A stretch of 64,000 bases of DNA from Acridotheres tristis (Eukaryota; Chordata; Aves; Passeriformes; Sturnidae), in assembly GCA_037013685.1 (NCBI GenBank), contig CM072891.1:4688501-4752500 (forward strand), given 5' to 3'. Position 1 is the first letter of the stretch; the number at the start of each line of letters is the position of its first letter. Positions 1 to 12,600 of the stretch are shown piece after piece. Position numbers and translations under genes: made by a program. Below the pieces are notes generated by a model that was not told the DNA's origin, searched no databases, and saw only the letters and a list, made by a program, of their open reading frames with translations.

Positions 1-620
1 GACCACTTCCCTGTTCCAGTGCCCAAACACCCTCTGGGTGAAGAACCTTTCCCTAATCTCCAACCTAACCCTCCCCTGACACAGCTTCAGGCCACTCCCT
101 TGGGTCCTGTCACTGGTCACCAGGGGGGAGGGATCGGTGCCTGCCCCTCTGCTTCCCTCATGAATAAGCTGTAACTGCAATGAGGTTTCCCCTCAGTCTC
201 CTCCAGGCTGAACAGACCAAGTGACCTCAGCCATTCCCCATACCATTTCCCCTCCAGACCTTTCACAATCTTCCTAGCCCTCCCTTGGATGCTCTCTAGC
301 CCTTTATATCTTTGTTGTACTGTGGCACCCCAAACTGCCCCCAGCACTGGAGGTGAGGCTGCCCCAGCTCAGAGCAGAGCAGGACAATCCCCTCCCTTGC
401 CCAGCTGGCCATTCTGTGCCTGATGAACCCCAGGACACACTTGGCCCTCCTGGCTGCCAGGGCACTGCTGAATCATGTTCAGCTTGCCATGGACCAGAAC
501 CACCAGGTCCCTTTCTGTAGCAGACTCTCCAAGCTCTCATTCCCCACTCCACACACAAAACCAGGGTTGCCCTGCTCCAGCTCAGAATCCAGCACTTGCC
601 CTTGTTAAGCTTCATACACT
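1..620 (-). mobile_element. CR1 LINE fragment, 3' part including RT-end relic
   Basis: Read on the minus strand, this resembles the 3' portion of an avian CR1 retrotransposon: the RT C-terminal region (LNKGKCWILSWS near 560-615), through LESIQGRARKIVKGLE (near 240-300), to the post-ORF segment with FSLEETEG (near 190-220). Frames are broken by stops and shifts, so this is a dead copy. The left side continues beyond the window. It lies antisense to RYR3 in intron 1. Identification is from recalled CR1 consensus features. Confidence 0.85.
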
Positions 621-3600
621 TGCCTATTGTTCAGCCCTGTATGTAAGACCTACTCTTCATTCTCCAAAGGGATTTGAGGAAAAAAGTAAACTATATTTTG
701 GGTTTTTAATTCAGATTATTCAATAAGTTGATTTTTTTTTTTCCAGGCAGAATTTTGATGCTACGCTTATAACAGTTTTCTTTCATATATCAGTAGTTAT
801 TTCGGTTAGCGAAGTACTGCACATGGTACTCTGGAAGAATTTTATACTCAGTGGACAAGATATTAGGAAGGGATAGCACTTACTTCTGTAATTAATGGGT
901 AGTGTCTCACAAATAGTTAGAAGCTTTCTCTTTCTCAGGTTTAAGATTTCACATATTAAGGAAATAAAGCAACCTATGTGTCTTCTTGTATAGGTGCTGT
1001 GAGTGCTTATTTTTTCTGAAGTACTTCTTAGACTCAATTATTTGTGTGCTGGAAATGCACGGAGTGAAACAGCTTGGTGATACAAACCCTTCAAATTTAA
1101 TTGAACCTGTGGCTTCTGCTATATATTTACTGAAATAACCGCTTACGAATTTTTTTTCTCATTCTTCTTTGCTGCCTGTCAGGTTCTGTTACCTGATTTT
1201 CTGCTTCTATTTTATTTCTGATAAATTGAGATGGAATTTCATTTTTCTTCAATTCTCTTTAGATGAGAAAAAAATAGAATCACAGAATTGAGGCAGAATC
1301 CTCAGTCTGAAGGTCTTGGTAAAGAAGGAGAGAGACAGCAGAAATTTCCAGTGTGGCAAATGACTTGATGGAGGAGATAGATATGTAGCTTTTGAGATTA
1401 AAAATAAAAGGTTCTGCTCTTTTGCAAATACATCATACTTACCCATTTGTGTTTCCCATGCAAAATAAGAGGTAAAAGAGATGACAGAGGAGGAAACAAA
1501 AACCCTGCTAAGCATTAAGATGCTATATAATAAGGTAGAAAATGGCAGAGTGGCAGAGAAGTAGAGAAAACTGCAACATTTTGTGTCTTTTGACATTTGG
1601 GCTGGAGAAGGAGGCAGAGAAGTGATTGTAAAAGTCACCATTCCTGGTGATCTTTGTCACTGGTGACCATGACACAGGCTGTTTTGGTTGGATATGTTTG
1701 TATGCCATGGAGGTCTTCTGCTGGTGTCTGCCTCTTAAACAGATGCTCTCAGACTCCTGTAGACAAGCTGAGATCAGCCTGTGGGAGACAAGTCTCTAAC
1801 CTGCTACATTTCTACATTTTGCTGATGCTGACAGCCCGTGATCAAACAATTAAACAATTTAACATATGTGAAGTGAGTTCTGAACAGAATATATATGAGG
1901 GCATACCTTGAAGAAGAGACCTAATGTAGGGGTAAAGGGGTCTTTGTCTTGCATTTTGATTACAAATACAGAACAGATTAATTGAATTGATGGAGCCCTG
2001 TTAGCACCTACCTGGTACAGGACATAGTTATTTTTTTTAGTAGAGACTCAGTTTAGCGACAGACCAGCATTTTGTCATGCTTTAAAGAAGTGTTTATAGC
2101 TCTATTGCATATTAAATCTTGCACTTTTTTTTCATATGCTGTGCTGCGCCTGGCTGGGATATTTGATAACTATCAAACCACAAAACTGACACTGATTTAA
2201 AGTTTAGATTGGCTTCTTTCCTTGTATTCTTTTAAAAAATTTGTTTACAGTCATGTTGGCTTTTTTTTTTTAGCTGGGTATGAAATTTTCATGCAAGATG
2301 TGTCTGCATCAAGAAAAGCAGTTTACATCTTAAAAATAGTATCTGGGCATTTGGAATGCCTATACATATCAGAAGTAGCCAGAACTCTCCTTCAACTGAA
2401 ATAGACACAGTGGTTGTGGGAGGGAGAAGGCAGAATACACAAATAGAGAGAAATGATTATAAGATTGATGTGCTAAATGAAGAGTGAAGAAAATCAATAT
2501 ATGACAAAGACTGTGGTGAGAAATGATGCAAGGAATAGACACGAGAGTGGTGCAAAATTGAAAAAGAGGAACTGATAGCTGGGCTACATAGGTTTCAGCT
2601 TTTTGGAAGTGTTCTGTTAGGACCTTCATGTCTCAGTACAACTATGAGAAATACATTTTATTCACTAAGATTTTGCTGATTCTGTATAGGAATTCTGTCA
2701 GGTGTGTTCTAGTGAATCTTCAGAGACACCTTTTGCATTCCCATTAAAATAAAGGCCAGTAAAAAATAATTTGTATAGGTTTAAATTTGATATTATGTGA
2801 ATTTTGCAACTAGTGATGCAATCTTTTGAAAGAGATAAAAATGACTGAAGTTAGTAGTGATGCAGAAAACTTCATCTAGAAATAGAAGGGTCCTTCGGGA
2901 GTGTTATTGTTCACATAAGTATATTTTCCTTTAGTGGATATGGGTCAAAATACCACAAGAAAATGGTTATGTAGGAGCTTCAAATGTCTTTGAGCCCTGT
3001 ACTAATGAATACAGATTAGATACAGAAGATACAGAAGCAAGACTGTACAACTGAGGCTTTTGCTATCTTTGGGTGTAGTAGGTTGTAAGTTTCCTATTAT
3101 TCTAGCCAGTTTGAATTTGAACTAAGATACCTGCTCTGTTAAAGGTGAAGGAGAGAGTGTGAGACATTTGAATGTGGCAGAGAGCCCTTTTTAACTCTGA
3201 TGACAATGTAAAACACTTGATAGTTAACACTATTATTCTCATACCTGCCTTTTTCCAAGTATATAATTCTTCTCAAACCTCAGCATGTAATCTTTTAGGA
3301 GACTAAAACAATTGATCTGCAAAGAGGTCTGAAATATTTGTATGTTGAAAAATGTTGCTTGAAATAGCCTTTTCTCTCTTCTTATAATTAAAATAATGTC
3401 AACATTCTCATCTGAACATTTTTAAAAAAGGATAATGAGTAGCGCCTTTGCAGTGCAATTGCCTTTTCTGCAGTATAAGAATATGTAATTTGTTTACAGT
3501 GTATGTAAAAATAATGTATTATATGACTGCATTAGTAAATCATAGATGCTCATAAAGTATTATATCTGTCTCACTGTAAAATGCGGTTCTATAGGTAACA

Positions 3601-4577
3601 ATATTTGGAAAGTATTTCATAATGATTGTCAGATAAAGCTTTAAGTCCCCTTTTTTAAGTTCTCATATAGAACTACAGAGAAGTAATCATTAAGGATGAT
3701 CAGTATCTTCACAATCTTTTTGAACAAAAGTGCAGAAATATGTTTCTAGTATGTTTAATTCATTTAATTATCAAAAGTATCTGTATTCTGATAAGGGGTT
3801 TCATGATTTTAACATTCAGCCTGATATATTTATTATATATTTGTCTGCTGCGCTTATGATTCAATTATTTGGCTCTTATCTCTGCGAAGGAAATGTTATT
3901 CCTAGCAATTAACTCAGGCTTATCCTTAGGGCTTTTTCATAACAACCACACTCGAGAGATGTCAAGCCGCTGAAGGTGACTAAAGATACTCTGTAACCTA
4001 CTTTCAGCTTCATTGGTAGCCTTTTCTCCTTTGAAATGTATCAGCTGATGGCATGAACAGTCAGCATCTAGTAAAAAACTGGGAAGTGAAAGGGCTCTTT
4101 GCTACTGTGTGCTCAGCCAAAACACACTCAGGCACTTTATACCTGCCTTGTATACTTTCTTCGGCAGCCTGATGAAAGGTGTGCACCTGAGGGCTAAACT
4201 GCCCAAGCACGCCTGTGATTTTCTGAGTGAGCTTAATTATCTTGGTGTTATCATTTAAAGAGAACATATCTTTGCATGCTCATTTAGTTGCTAAGCAGTC
4301 AAGTAAGGGTGGAAGATTTTCTGTGCTAGTTATCCTACTGTTCTCTATTTCTGTCTAAAAATCTTGTCCGAGTAGAAAGAGTTGTTCCAAAAGAACTCCA
4401 ATAGACAGCCAGTTTTTACCACCATGCCTACAAATATACATATAAAAACTGATTAGAATTTGCATGATGACAAATAAGTTCAATTCTATCCTTTTATTGT
4501 GGCTCTATGACAGTTTCTTGCAGATGTTGAAAAATATTTTGTAAGGCAGAGTGCATTATTGACTACAGAGAATGAAG
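621..4577. other. Intron 1 segment, no gene seen
   Basis: This is AT-rich unique-looking sequence. I see no exon-like segment with family homology. Short open frames here are AT-rich chance ORFs. A weak CR1-end-like string (atagaatcacagaattgagg, about 1274-1293) may be an old remnant. The stretch 4040-4330 is less AT-rich and looks compositionally complex but is not identified. Confidence 0.6.
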
Positions 4578-4675
4578 GACAATGTAAGGGTAATAGGGCT
4601 TGCTGACATATCAAATATTTTCTATCGACAATGTAAGGGTAATAGGGCTTGCGGACATATCAAATATTTTCTATC
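4578..4675 (+). repeat. 49-bp tandem duplication, two copies
   Basis: Copies at 4578-4626 and 4627-4675 are adjacent and identical except for one base (cttgctgac versus cttgcggac). Each begins gacaatgtaagggtaatagg. The near identity indicates a recent duplication within intron 1. Confidence 0.95.
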
Positions 4676-5569
4676 TGATTAATATCACAGTAATAACTTC
4701 TGTGACTGTAGACAGAATATACTGTTGCATAATTTTGGAGTGTGTATGTGGTTTGGGTTTTTTGTGTTTTTTGCTTTCTTTTTTAGCATTTTAATACACA
4801 TTCATTGTTGTGTCACAGTTTTAATTTTGGCTGCTAATGATGAATACTTTGTATTCATGTTAGAATGAAATATCAGTGTTAACCAACTAACATGACATTC
4901 TGAATCTGGTTCAAGACCAATTCAGAGGCCCCTGGGTCCCAAAATAATTTGAAATAAAATGTTCAACAAATCTCATCCTCAGATTAAGAAGCACTTTACA
5001 GATTTCATTATGTGAACAAAACTTTACACAAAACTGTGCTTTCTGTCCAGAAGATTTCCCACCCATTCCTCAAATAACAAGAGTAGAAAGTATCACGGCT
5101 CCCATTTTCCCCACAAATAGGCTAGAGGCAGGAAATTAAGATCCAGGTTCAGATTTTCAGGAACATCATGTAAGGAATCCAAGTTAAGTGGACCTAAACA
5201 AGAGTGTTCGGATAAAAAAATCTGTCTTTGCTTTGTAATATTTCTATCTGACACATATAGTGTGTACCACTGACACTTGAATGAATGAAATCGAGTTCAG
5301 TAAAGAGTTTGTTTGTGTAATATCTGAATTTTCAAAAGACGGATATGACTGTTTAATGAGTGATACTTTTCTGAGTTTTTCATGACTTCCAGGTCAAACC
5401 ACTTGCAATTTTTAGACAAAAGCTACCAAGTTGACAGTGTCAGAGAACATCAGTAGTAACTGCTGGTACATGTCTTTATTATCTTACTTAAGAACTGAAA
5501 TTTCTGTGTCCTACTACCAAAGAAACAGAAGTAGTATACTAATTTGACTTTCAGATAGTGTGGGATTTG

Positions 5570-5618
5570 AAATTAATAAATAAATTGGCCTGTAAAATTA
5601 ATAAATAAATTGGCCTGT
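5570..5618 (+). repeat. 25-bp period tandem duplication
   Basis: The 24-base unit aaattaataaataaattggc plus ctgt occurs at 5570-5593 and again at 5595-5618 without mismatch, separated by one base. Confidence 0.9.
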
Positions 5619-5749
5619 ATCCTTTATTTAATATTGAATGAGCATCTAAAAACCTCAAAAAACTCCATGAGTGCAGAAATGTGGTGGTTGTAAAGTTTAG
5701 GATAAGGTGGGAATGCTAGAAATTATAGCAGAATGTGGATGTACAAATA

Positions 5750-5751
<2 letters not shown>

Positions 5752-5787
<36 letters not shown>
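5752..5787 (+). repeat. Poly(T) run, 36 nt
   Basis: This is an uninterrupted T36 homopolymer. It could be the reverse-complemented poly(A) tail of a minus-strand retroinsert, but I see no flanking duplication or recognisable insert to its right, so it is listed only as a homopolymer. Confidence 0.95.
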
Positions 5788-5791
<4 letters not shown>

Positions 5792-7569
5792 ACAAATCTG
5801 ATAAACTAATTTTAAAGATCTACGATTTGGACTTCATCCTAATGATTACTGAACTAGAAATTACAGGTATTCTATCCCACTGTATTCTGTAATACAGTTT
5901 ATAGTAATCTTCAACTTCCTGGATTTTATGGACCCAAGGTGATAATTAGAGATTATGTTTATATGGAAACAATATGATGTTTGTAGCAGAGACAGAATAT
6001 TAATTCAGGATAAACTACAAAGGAAGCAAGTACCAGATTTTACAGGAGGTGGTGCCAGGTGCATTAGTTTGAAGAGATTTTTCTCTATGCTAATGTTTCA
6101 TAACTGTGTCTTCATTATTTAAGACCTGCACTAATTGCTCTAGTCATTTATTTTCAAGTTTTTGGTCTTGTCTGGACACAGCTATGCAAAATCTTATCCA
6201 TTCTCTAACTTCAGACACCTGATTTGTCACTGAATTAATTTTTAATCAGATCTCTTAAAATTATTCTATTAAAATCTGAACATGTAACTATCTATATTTT
6301 GTTTTAATGTCTCTCTGTTTTTATTGTGTAACTCACGATGAAGTGAAGGTCTAGCAGATGCACTCTAAATCTCTACCTATTTCACTGGTACTTCTGTTTG
6401 AAGTATTGAAGTATCATTGATCTACCCAGTGGTAATAAAAATAGAATGAGAGGTTTTGCTGGTTGTAGTTTTCAGGTTTAGATTAACAGAAAGTTATAAG
6501 TTTTGTGCGAAGAAAAATGTGGTTCTAGATCGGGTGGGAGGGGGGAAGAAAAAAAAAGAGTACCAGAATACTTGAATATTCATATCTCTAGTAATTTTCT
6601 TTCCCCAGATGAGTTTTGTAGACATGAACATTTTGAAATAATGGATGTCAGGCAGTAATTTCTGTAGCAGAAACTCACAGTGGGAATATAACAGTTTCCC
6701 TGTAAGATGGTTTGAAGTGGTGATAGATTTTGTAACTTCGTAATTTCCTTTTTCTTCATATGTCGAGAGAGATGAATCCATCTTAGCATATGTGAAAGCA
6801 TAAAAAGTGCCTAAGTATTCATGATAAGAAAATCTAATTTAGCTCTTAGTGATAACTGAGGTTTTATGGAAGCAGGCAGTATGATCGTGAATTTTGAAAG
6901 TTCAGGCACCCAGTAACTTGTAAACTTAAGGAAGACAATTTGTTACTCTGCAAGTGTTTGCATTTGAAACAGGATATCAGAAATAAGAATTTCTTGTTTC
7001 CTTGCTTACATCTGTGGGCAGTATTTGCATCGGCAATCAGCTGAACCAGGCGTTTATTGTGGCGCAGCATTGAAAAAACCCACGAGTGTTCTATACATCG
7101 TGGGACATATGCCAACCTAGCATACTATGAAGCCTTTACCTTTTCCTACTCTATAAAGTGCTCAGCAAGCAGTGCACTTCTTTTTGCTGCTTTAGAAGTT
7201 ACAAAGTTCAAGCATTTTATAGATTCTTTTCCCCAATAATTTCCTTGCACGAGCAGCACTAAAATCTTTGCTGAATGTTTTTCCTTTTATTCTTAAAACG
7301 AGGTCTAAGTGGAGAAGAAAGGATGAAGTGAGGGGGATTGCTAGATAAACAAAACCACAGAAATACAAAGATAGTAGACACGGGCAGATGGAAACAATGG
7401 CAAAGACCAGGGCTCTTCAGCCGCTAATTGATGGCCCATTGAGAACACACAGGCAGCATTTGGAGAGGACTCACCTGGACTTTGTAACTGATAAGGCAGC
7501 AAATATGAGGATTTCTAAAATATTTGAAGGTAATCTGTAAGACTCTGCAAAACTTAGGAAGAGCTGATA

Positions 7570-8300
7570 GTGGAAGGGGAGTGGGGAAGAGTAAAGTGAT
7601 GCTAGGGGATTGACAGGTGGGGCTATGAAAAGGGCTGGTTTTGCATAAACAGTGCCCAGCCAGTGTGCTCGCCTGGCAGCCCTGTGCCTGATCACAGCAG
7701 TTTATCCTCCTATTTAGTACTATTTTCCATGTGCATGAGTGCTGTAAGGAGTGATGCTAGCAACTGGGGAAACCAGAAGTGATTTTGGAGCCAGCAACTG
7801 GAGCAAGTAAGAGCATCTTCATCAGTGCCTCTGGGCTCCATGGATCTTAGAAGAATTGACAGCTACTGAGTGAACCGGGGTGAATGAATTTGAGGCAGGA
7901 GCAGGAATCAGACTTTGGTTGAAGGGACACACATTTTCTGTACCAGCATCCAGAGTGAGCAAGAGTTTCAGCCTCAAGTGCTGCCAAAGGACCATGTGTC
8001 ATTGGTCCTCGGTGCAAACTGTAGGGGTCTGGGTGAAATGAAACGAGGGTCTTAGTGCGAGTAGCTGGAGTGGGAAATACGTTTCATCAGCTGCTGGGGG
8101 TGACTCTGGAATTTATTTTTTCCCCTAACCTGGAGTGTGAGAGCCATGGTTGTGTAATTTGCAAAGCAAATTTCAAGCTGGCAAGTAAGAGGCCCGAGTA
8201 TTAGGCAGATACTGGGGCTGATAATTGAGGGAACTGCAAATTTTTGTGTGCTCCTGAATCTAGAGAGTTTCACTATAAAATTTCATTCCTGGTCCTGAAA
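7570..8300. repeat. Unclassified candidate interspersed repeat
   Basis: This block is richer in G+C than its surroundings and has a dense, non-simple composition (for example ggagccagcaactggagcaa near 7787). It abuts a + strand CR1 3' end. It reads like an avian dispersed element, possibly the 5' part of a CR1, but I cannot name the family. No conserved coding frame is visible. Confidence 0.35.
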
Positions 8301-8319
8301 ATATTTTTTTTTCCTATTT

Positions 8320-8498
8320 TGGGGATAATCAAACAGTGGAACAGGTAGTCCAGAACGGATCAGAAGTCTCTGTCTCAGGACATATTCAAAACCTAATTGG
8401 ATATGGTTCTGAGCACCTCCTTGATGTTGACTCCAATTTGGGCATAGGGGTGGAACTAGACAGTCTCTAAAGGTCACTTCTAACTCAAGGTAGAAATA
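8320..8498 (+). mobile_element. CR1 LINE 3' end, + strand
   Basis: The segment runs from about the last 180 bp of a CR1 (acatattcaaaacctaattg, then ggtggaactagacagtctct and aaggtcacttctaactcaag). This is the pattern of the CR1 3' terminus, degenerate at about the level of an old copy. It meets another CR1 3' end in the opposite orientation at about 8499. Confidence 0.75.
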
Positions 8499-8803
8499 GA
8501 ATTTTTGAGGTTGGAAAAAACCTCTAAGATCACTGAGTTCAACTGTTAACCTAGTGCCGCACTGTTCAGCACTAAATCATGTCCCAAAATGCCACATTGA
8601 ATTCAGAGTTGGTGATTCTATCACTTCCCTGGGCAGCATATTCCAGTGCCCAACCACCCTTTCAGTGAAGACTTTCCTAAAATCCAATCTAAACCTCTGT
8701 TGCAACTTCAGACCATTTCCTTTCATCCTGTCCCTTGTTATCTGTGAGAAGATGCTGACACTCACCAGGCTGTAATCTTTCAGGTAGTTGTAGAAAGTGA
8801 TAA
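8499..8803 (-). mobile_element. CR1 LINE 3' end, minus strand
   Basis: On the minus strand this is the classic CR1 3' region: it includes [20 protein letters not shown] (near 8610-8690) and ends with the ttgaggttggaaaaaacctc string at 8503-8522. Frames are broken. Its 5' side ends abruptly near 8803, where the sequence switches to CR1 ORF1-type sequence, so the ORF2 body is missing. Confidence 0.85.
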
Positions 8804-9620
8804 AGTACCTGATGTTCTACCCCCAGGCTTATCTCTAGCAAGCCTGGTTTTATCCCTTTCCCCCTTCAAATCTAATTTAAAGCTCTTTCAGTGAGCCCTG
8901 CCGAAGTCTATGTGAAGATCTTTTTTCTGCTTTGGGACAGGTGTGCCCCATCTGTTGTCAGCAGGCTTGGTGTTTTGTAAACTGATCTGTGATGCAAAAC
9001 CACAGAATCCTGCTGGTAACGCCAGGCTCAGAGCAGTTATTCATCTGTGTGATTTTCCTACTCCCACCTTCCCTCGCAACTGCCAGAAAAGAGAGCACTA
9101 CTTGTGCTCCAGATCCCTCAATGAGTTATCCCAAGGCAGTGAGGTCCCTCTTGATATTCCTCAGGCTTCTTGGGACTTCATTGCTGCCTACCTGAAAAAC
9201 CAGTAATGGATAATAATCAGAGGGCTGTACCAGACTGGAGAGTTTCTTGGTTACGTCTCTAACCTGGACCCTGAGGAGGCAGCAGACTTCTCTATGGTTT
9301 GGGTCTGATCAGCATATTGATCCCCCTGTTTCTCTCAGAAGGGACTCATGGATGTCTTTTATTCCATAACTGAGGCAGTCATGGTGTGTCAGGTAGACTA
9401 ATTCACCCTGGAAAATTCTCCTACCTGTGAACTTTAGTCCATGCTGCCGTGTGCCTGACCCTCACTTCCAGAGCCTCATTCCTGTTGTATAAGGGCACTT
9501 GGGAAGTGAGGTAGGCTGGGAGGGGATTCGCCTCCAGCCTTGGGCAGAGACCTGGCTCCATTCCCCTCATCTCTTAGGTCTCCTCCTGCTGCCTGGTGTC
9601 AAGACAGTTGTGTATCCTTT
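8804..9620 (-). pseudogene. CR1 ORF1 relic (esterase-like domain region)
   Basis: Read on the minus strand, the block matches what I recall of avian CR1 ORF1 and the region between ORF1 and ORF2. It has a degenerate SLLRETGG near 9330-9350 where intact copies have the GDSLLRG esterase motif, then REVCCL and VRDVTKK, then SDYYPLLVFQVGSNEV near 9180-9220, and a tail of the form GTPVPKQK with many stops. It carries frameshifts and stop codons and cannot be functional. It is likely the 5' remainder of the element whose 3' end is at 8499-8803. Confidence 0.65.
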
Positions 9621-12600
9621 GCTTCCTGTGATGTGGCTGGCTGGTGAATATCATTTGATGTGAATTAGTAAAGTGAAAAGTAAGTGATTATTAAACATTT
9701 TAATTTTATGAACTTCTCTGCTGAAAACATATCAAGGTTTGGCTCTCTAATTTGCTACTGAATGTGTTGGGTTATTTTTGGTGGAACAGGTGCTACAGAA
9801 TTCTTAAGTGAACCTTATGAAGTCATTTGCAAGTAAGCAAGCACTGCTAACATCTTATCTGGGACAGGAGCAGTGGGAAATACAGTGATACTGACTTTTC
9901 TATAGAAATCAACTTAATTGCAAAATTAAGTCCACTTTTCTTTTGCACCATCTAACTTATGAAAAAAGCACAAAGCAAACTAATATGTCTTTATTATGCT
10001 TTGTAGCATCAATTAGTAGACACTGAGAAATATTTTTCCCAATTTTACAGAAATCATTCTATTTCCAGTAATTGTGCTTGTCCTCAATTATAGATCCAAT
10101 GTAATAACATCAGCGACTGAATATGTCCCACTCAGCTCACATATTCCCACTCAGTCTTCTGAGGATAGTTACTGATCTGTCACTTTTTTAGGACATTTCT
10201 ACCGCTTGCAGATTGGCAGGTATCTCCTACTGGAGTAGCAGTAAGTGTAAGGCTTAAACCACTATGCAGGGAAAACTGTGATGCAGCTGCTTGTTGGTGG
10301 TTTGAATATTTTATTTTGGAGGGTATAGCTGATGGATATGATTCATTATGCTCTTTCAATATCCTGTCCCTGCCAGTTCTTGTCTAAACCTCGAGCATTT
10401 CACTTTCTATAGACCAGCGTTTTAAATATGTGTGAATGCTTGACATAGAATGGACGGCAGCTGAATGCACTTAAATGTTCACATTTTATTTCTGTGTTAG
10501 CTCTTATACTTTATTCAGTCTTTTTTTCTTTTTTTCCCATGTATTTTGTATGAAGGCTGTTAAAGTATCTGCTGTGTTTTTCAAACACCGTTTGAAAGAT
10601 TTCTGTTGTAATTTTCCCTTCATCTGATGCCTTTTCTCTTTTCAACTGTAACAGATGTGGATGATTACTGAGTATTACTGAGGTTTTTTGTTTAAAAGAA
10701 TTTCCAAAAATACCAGAAGTCATAATTCTGGATTGTAATGGATAGTTAAGGTCAAATATACATGACAGTAATTTATGGTTTTCAGAACTTTTTGTTGAAA
10801 TGGGAATGTAATTCATCTTAGCAGACTTCTTTAAAAAGTTTTACTGACAGAAAAAACCACAAGAAAATAACAGGTGTGTGCATATACATAGTGCAGTATC
10901 AGCATAATGAGTGCAGATTAAGAAATGGAAGATACAGCTGGATTTCAAAGCGATTATATACTCATAGTAAACATATTTTAAAGTAATTTGTAAGCACTAT
11001 AGCTCAACAAACAATAAAGTTTCTTTAATTCTGCGCTTTAACATTAGTGAAGTAATTGTGGCTGATTCTGGATTGTGTATATATACATATATATATATAT
11101 ATATACATAGCTCTCCCATTCTTACCAATCCGTGTTTGCCTGGCAGATCAGCTATATGTTTACAGCCATGTTTAAGTCTTGTCTATGGAAGGTTTGGGAA
11201 GGAAGCCTCAGATTTAATCTAAACTTCTGCTTTCTTGATTAAAATCTCTTTAAGACCCATCAATGGCTTCTCCAAGAAATAAAATAGTTAGGAAAAGACA
11301 TTTAACTATTCTAGACCCCGTGGTACCTTGCATTTCTGCTTTAGACCTATCTTATCTCATAACTGATCTCATACCATCTTTGGGTCATTGGCAAAAAAAT
11401 TATTTATATGGCAACATTCCAGCTCTCAAAAATGTTTTTTTTCTCCTTCATCCTAAATCTGGATAAGTAGCATGTAAATATTTATTGGCTGCTCACAGGC
11501 TTACTCTGGTTCTGAGACCTGTTACAAAGGCCTTGGTCTTGTAAACTCTCGAAATGCTACTGTCTGTCTGTGCTTCTGCTGCCTACACTAGACAAGGATA
11601 AAACTTAAATTCAGGTCACTGTGCCATTTTAAAATCTCCTCTGAGAATACTATTTTTTTTTAAAGTGTCTTTAAAGGTTTACTCTATCTTCATGTAGAAA
11701 GCAGCTAGCCTACAACTTCATGTAGTGACTGAGCAAATTCTTCTTAGTTTAATTTTTTTTAGGATCTTTTCCAATTTGTTTTGAGTTCCTAAAATTTAAG
11801 GTAGATAATTTTTTGTCTCACTGTATGTCCCTAATTTTCAAAACTGTACACCAAGTATCTCTTTTGTCAACAGTTGATATAGACCATCTTTAAAATCCTG
11901 AATGGTATTGGGTTCTGACAAAAAATCCATACCATTTTTGCTTTAAAGTCAATATTTAAGTTTCCTAGTGAAAACTGTTAGTCCAAAAGGGAAATCTTAC
12001 ATCTTTAACAAAGTGTGGTATTAAATAAATATCTGAAATATTTATAGTTGATAGTTCAGAGAGACTAGTCATATACAGAATACATGATTTAAATAATATT
12101 CTAAGTTCAGTGCACACCCATTCTCATTTTGAAATAGATATGATCTAAATGTTTGTTGCTGTTGGTATCTTTACTAATCTGGTAGTGGTCATGCACTAAG
12201 ATTCCAAAAGGCTGACAACTTCTATCTGGATTCCTTCTTGCTGTCAGGTGTCAAGTTTATTAAATTGGTTCATCTGCAATTGAGACAAGACACTGGCTAT
12301 TCCATTAATATTTATGGGCATCTTTCAAACAGTAAAAGTTTCTAAGCTAAACCCTGCAAGTTGAGTTTGTTATGCCAAAATCTCTTTCATTTGTGAACTT
12401 CAGTTACCAATTAATTTCAGAAATGAAATTTGTTGTAAATTTGTTATAATGGGTGTCCTATGTTATATCTTCCTGTTGCTATTTGGTTAGCCTGGTTCAC
12501 TTGCATCAGATGTAAAAGAAATTGATAAAACAAACAAAATATATGCAACTATGTATATACACAATAATGTACCTTACATTAATTTCTCTCTCTAAAAGGA

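Larger units (their letters stand above)
4676..7569. other. Intron 1 segment, mostly unique AT-rich DNA
   Basis: It holds the 25-bp duplication at 5570-5618 and the poly(T) run at 5752-5787. The stretch 6990-7260 is less AT-rich and unlike the recognised repeats, but I could not assign it. No coding exon is supported. Confidence 0.55.

Noticed and set aside
1268..1330. CR1 end remnant near 1274
   Set aside because: Only about 20 bases resemble the terminus; too short to call.
5752..5787. Poly(T) run as the tail of a processed retrogene
   Set aside because: No target-site duplication or gene-like sequence to its right.
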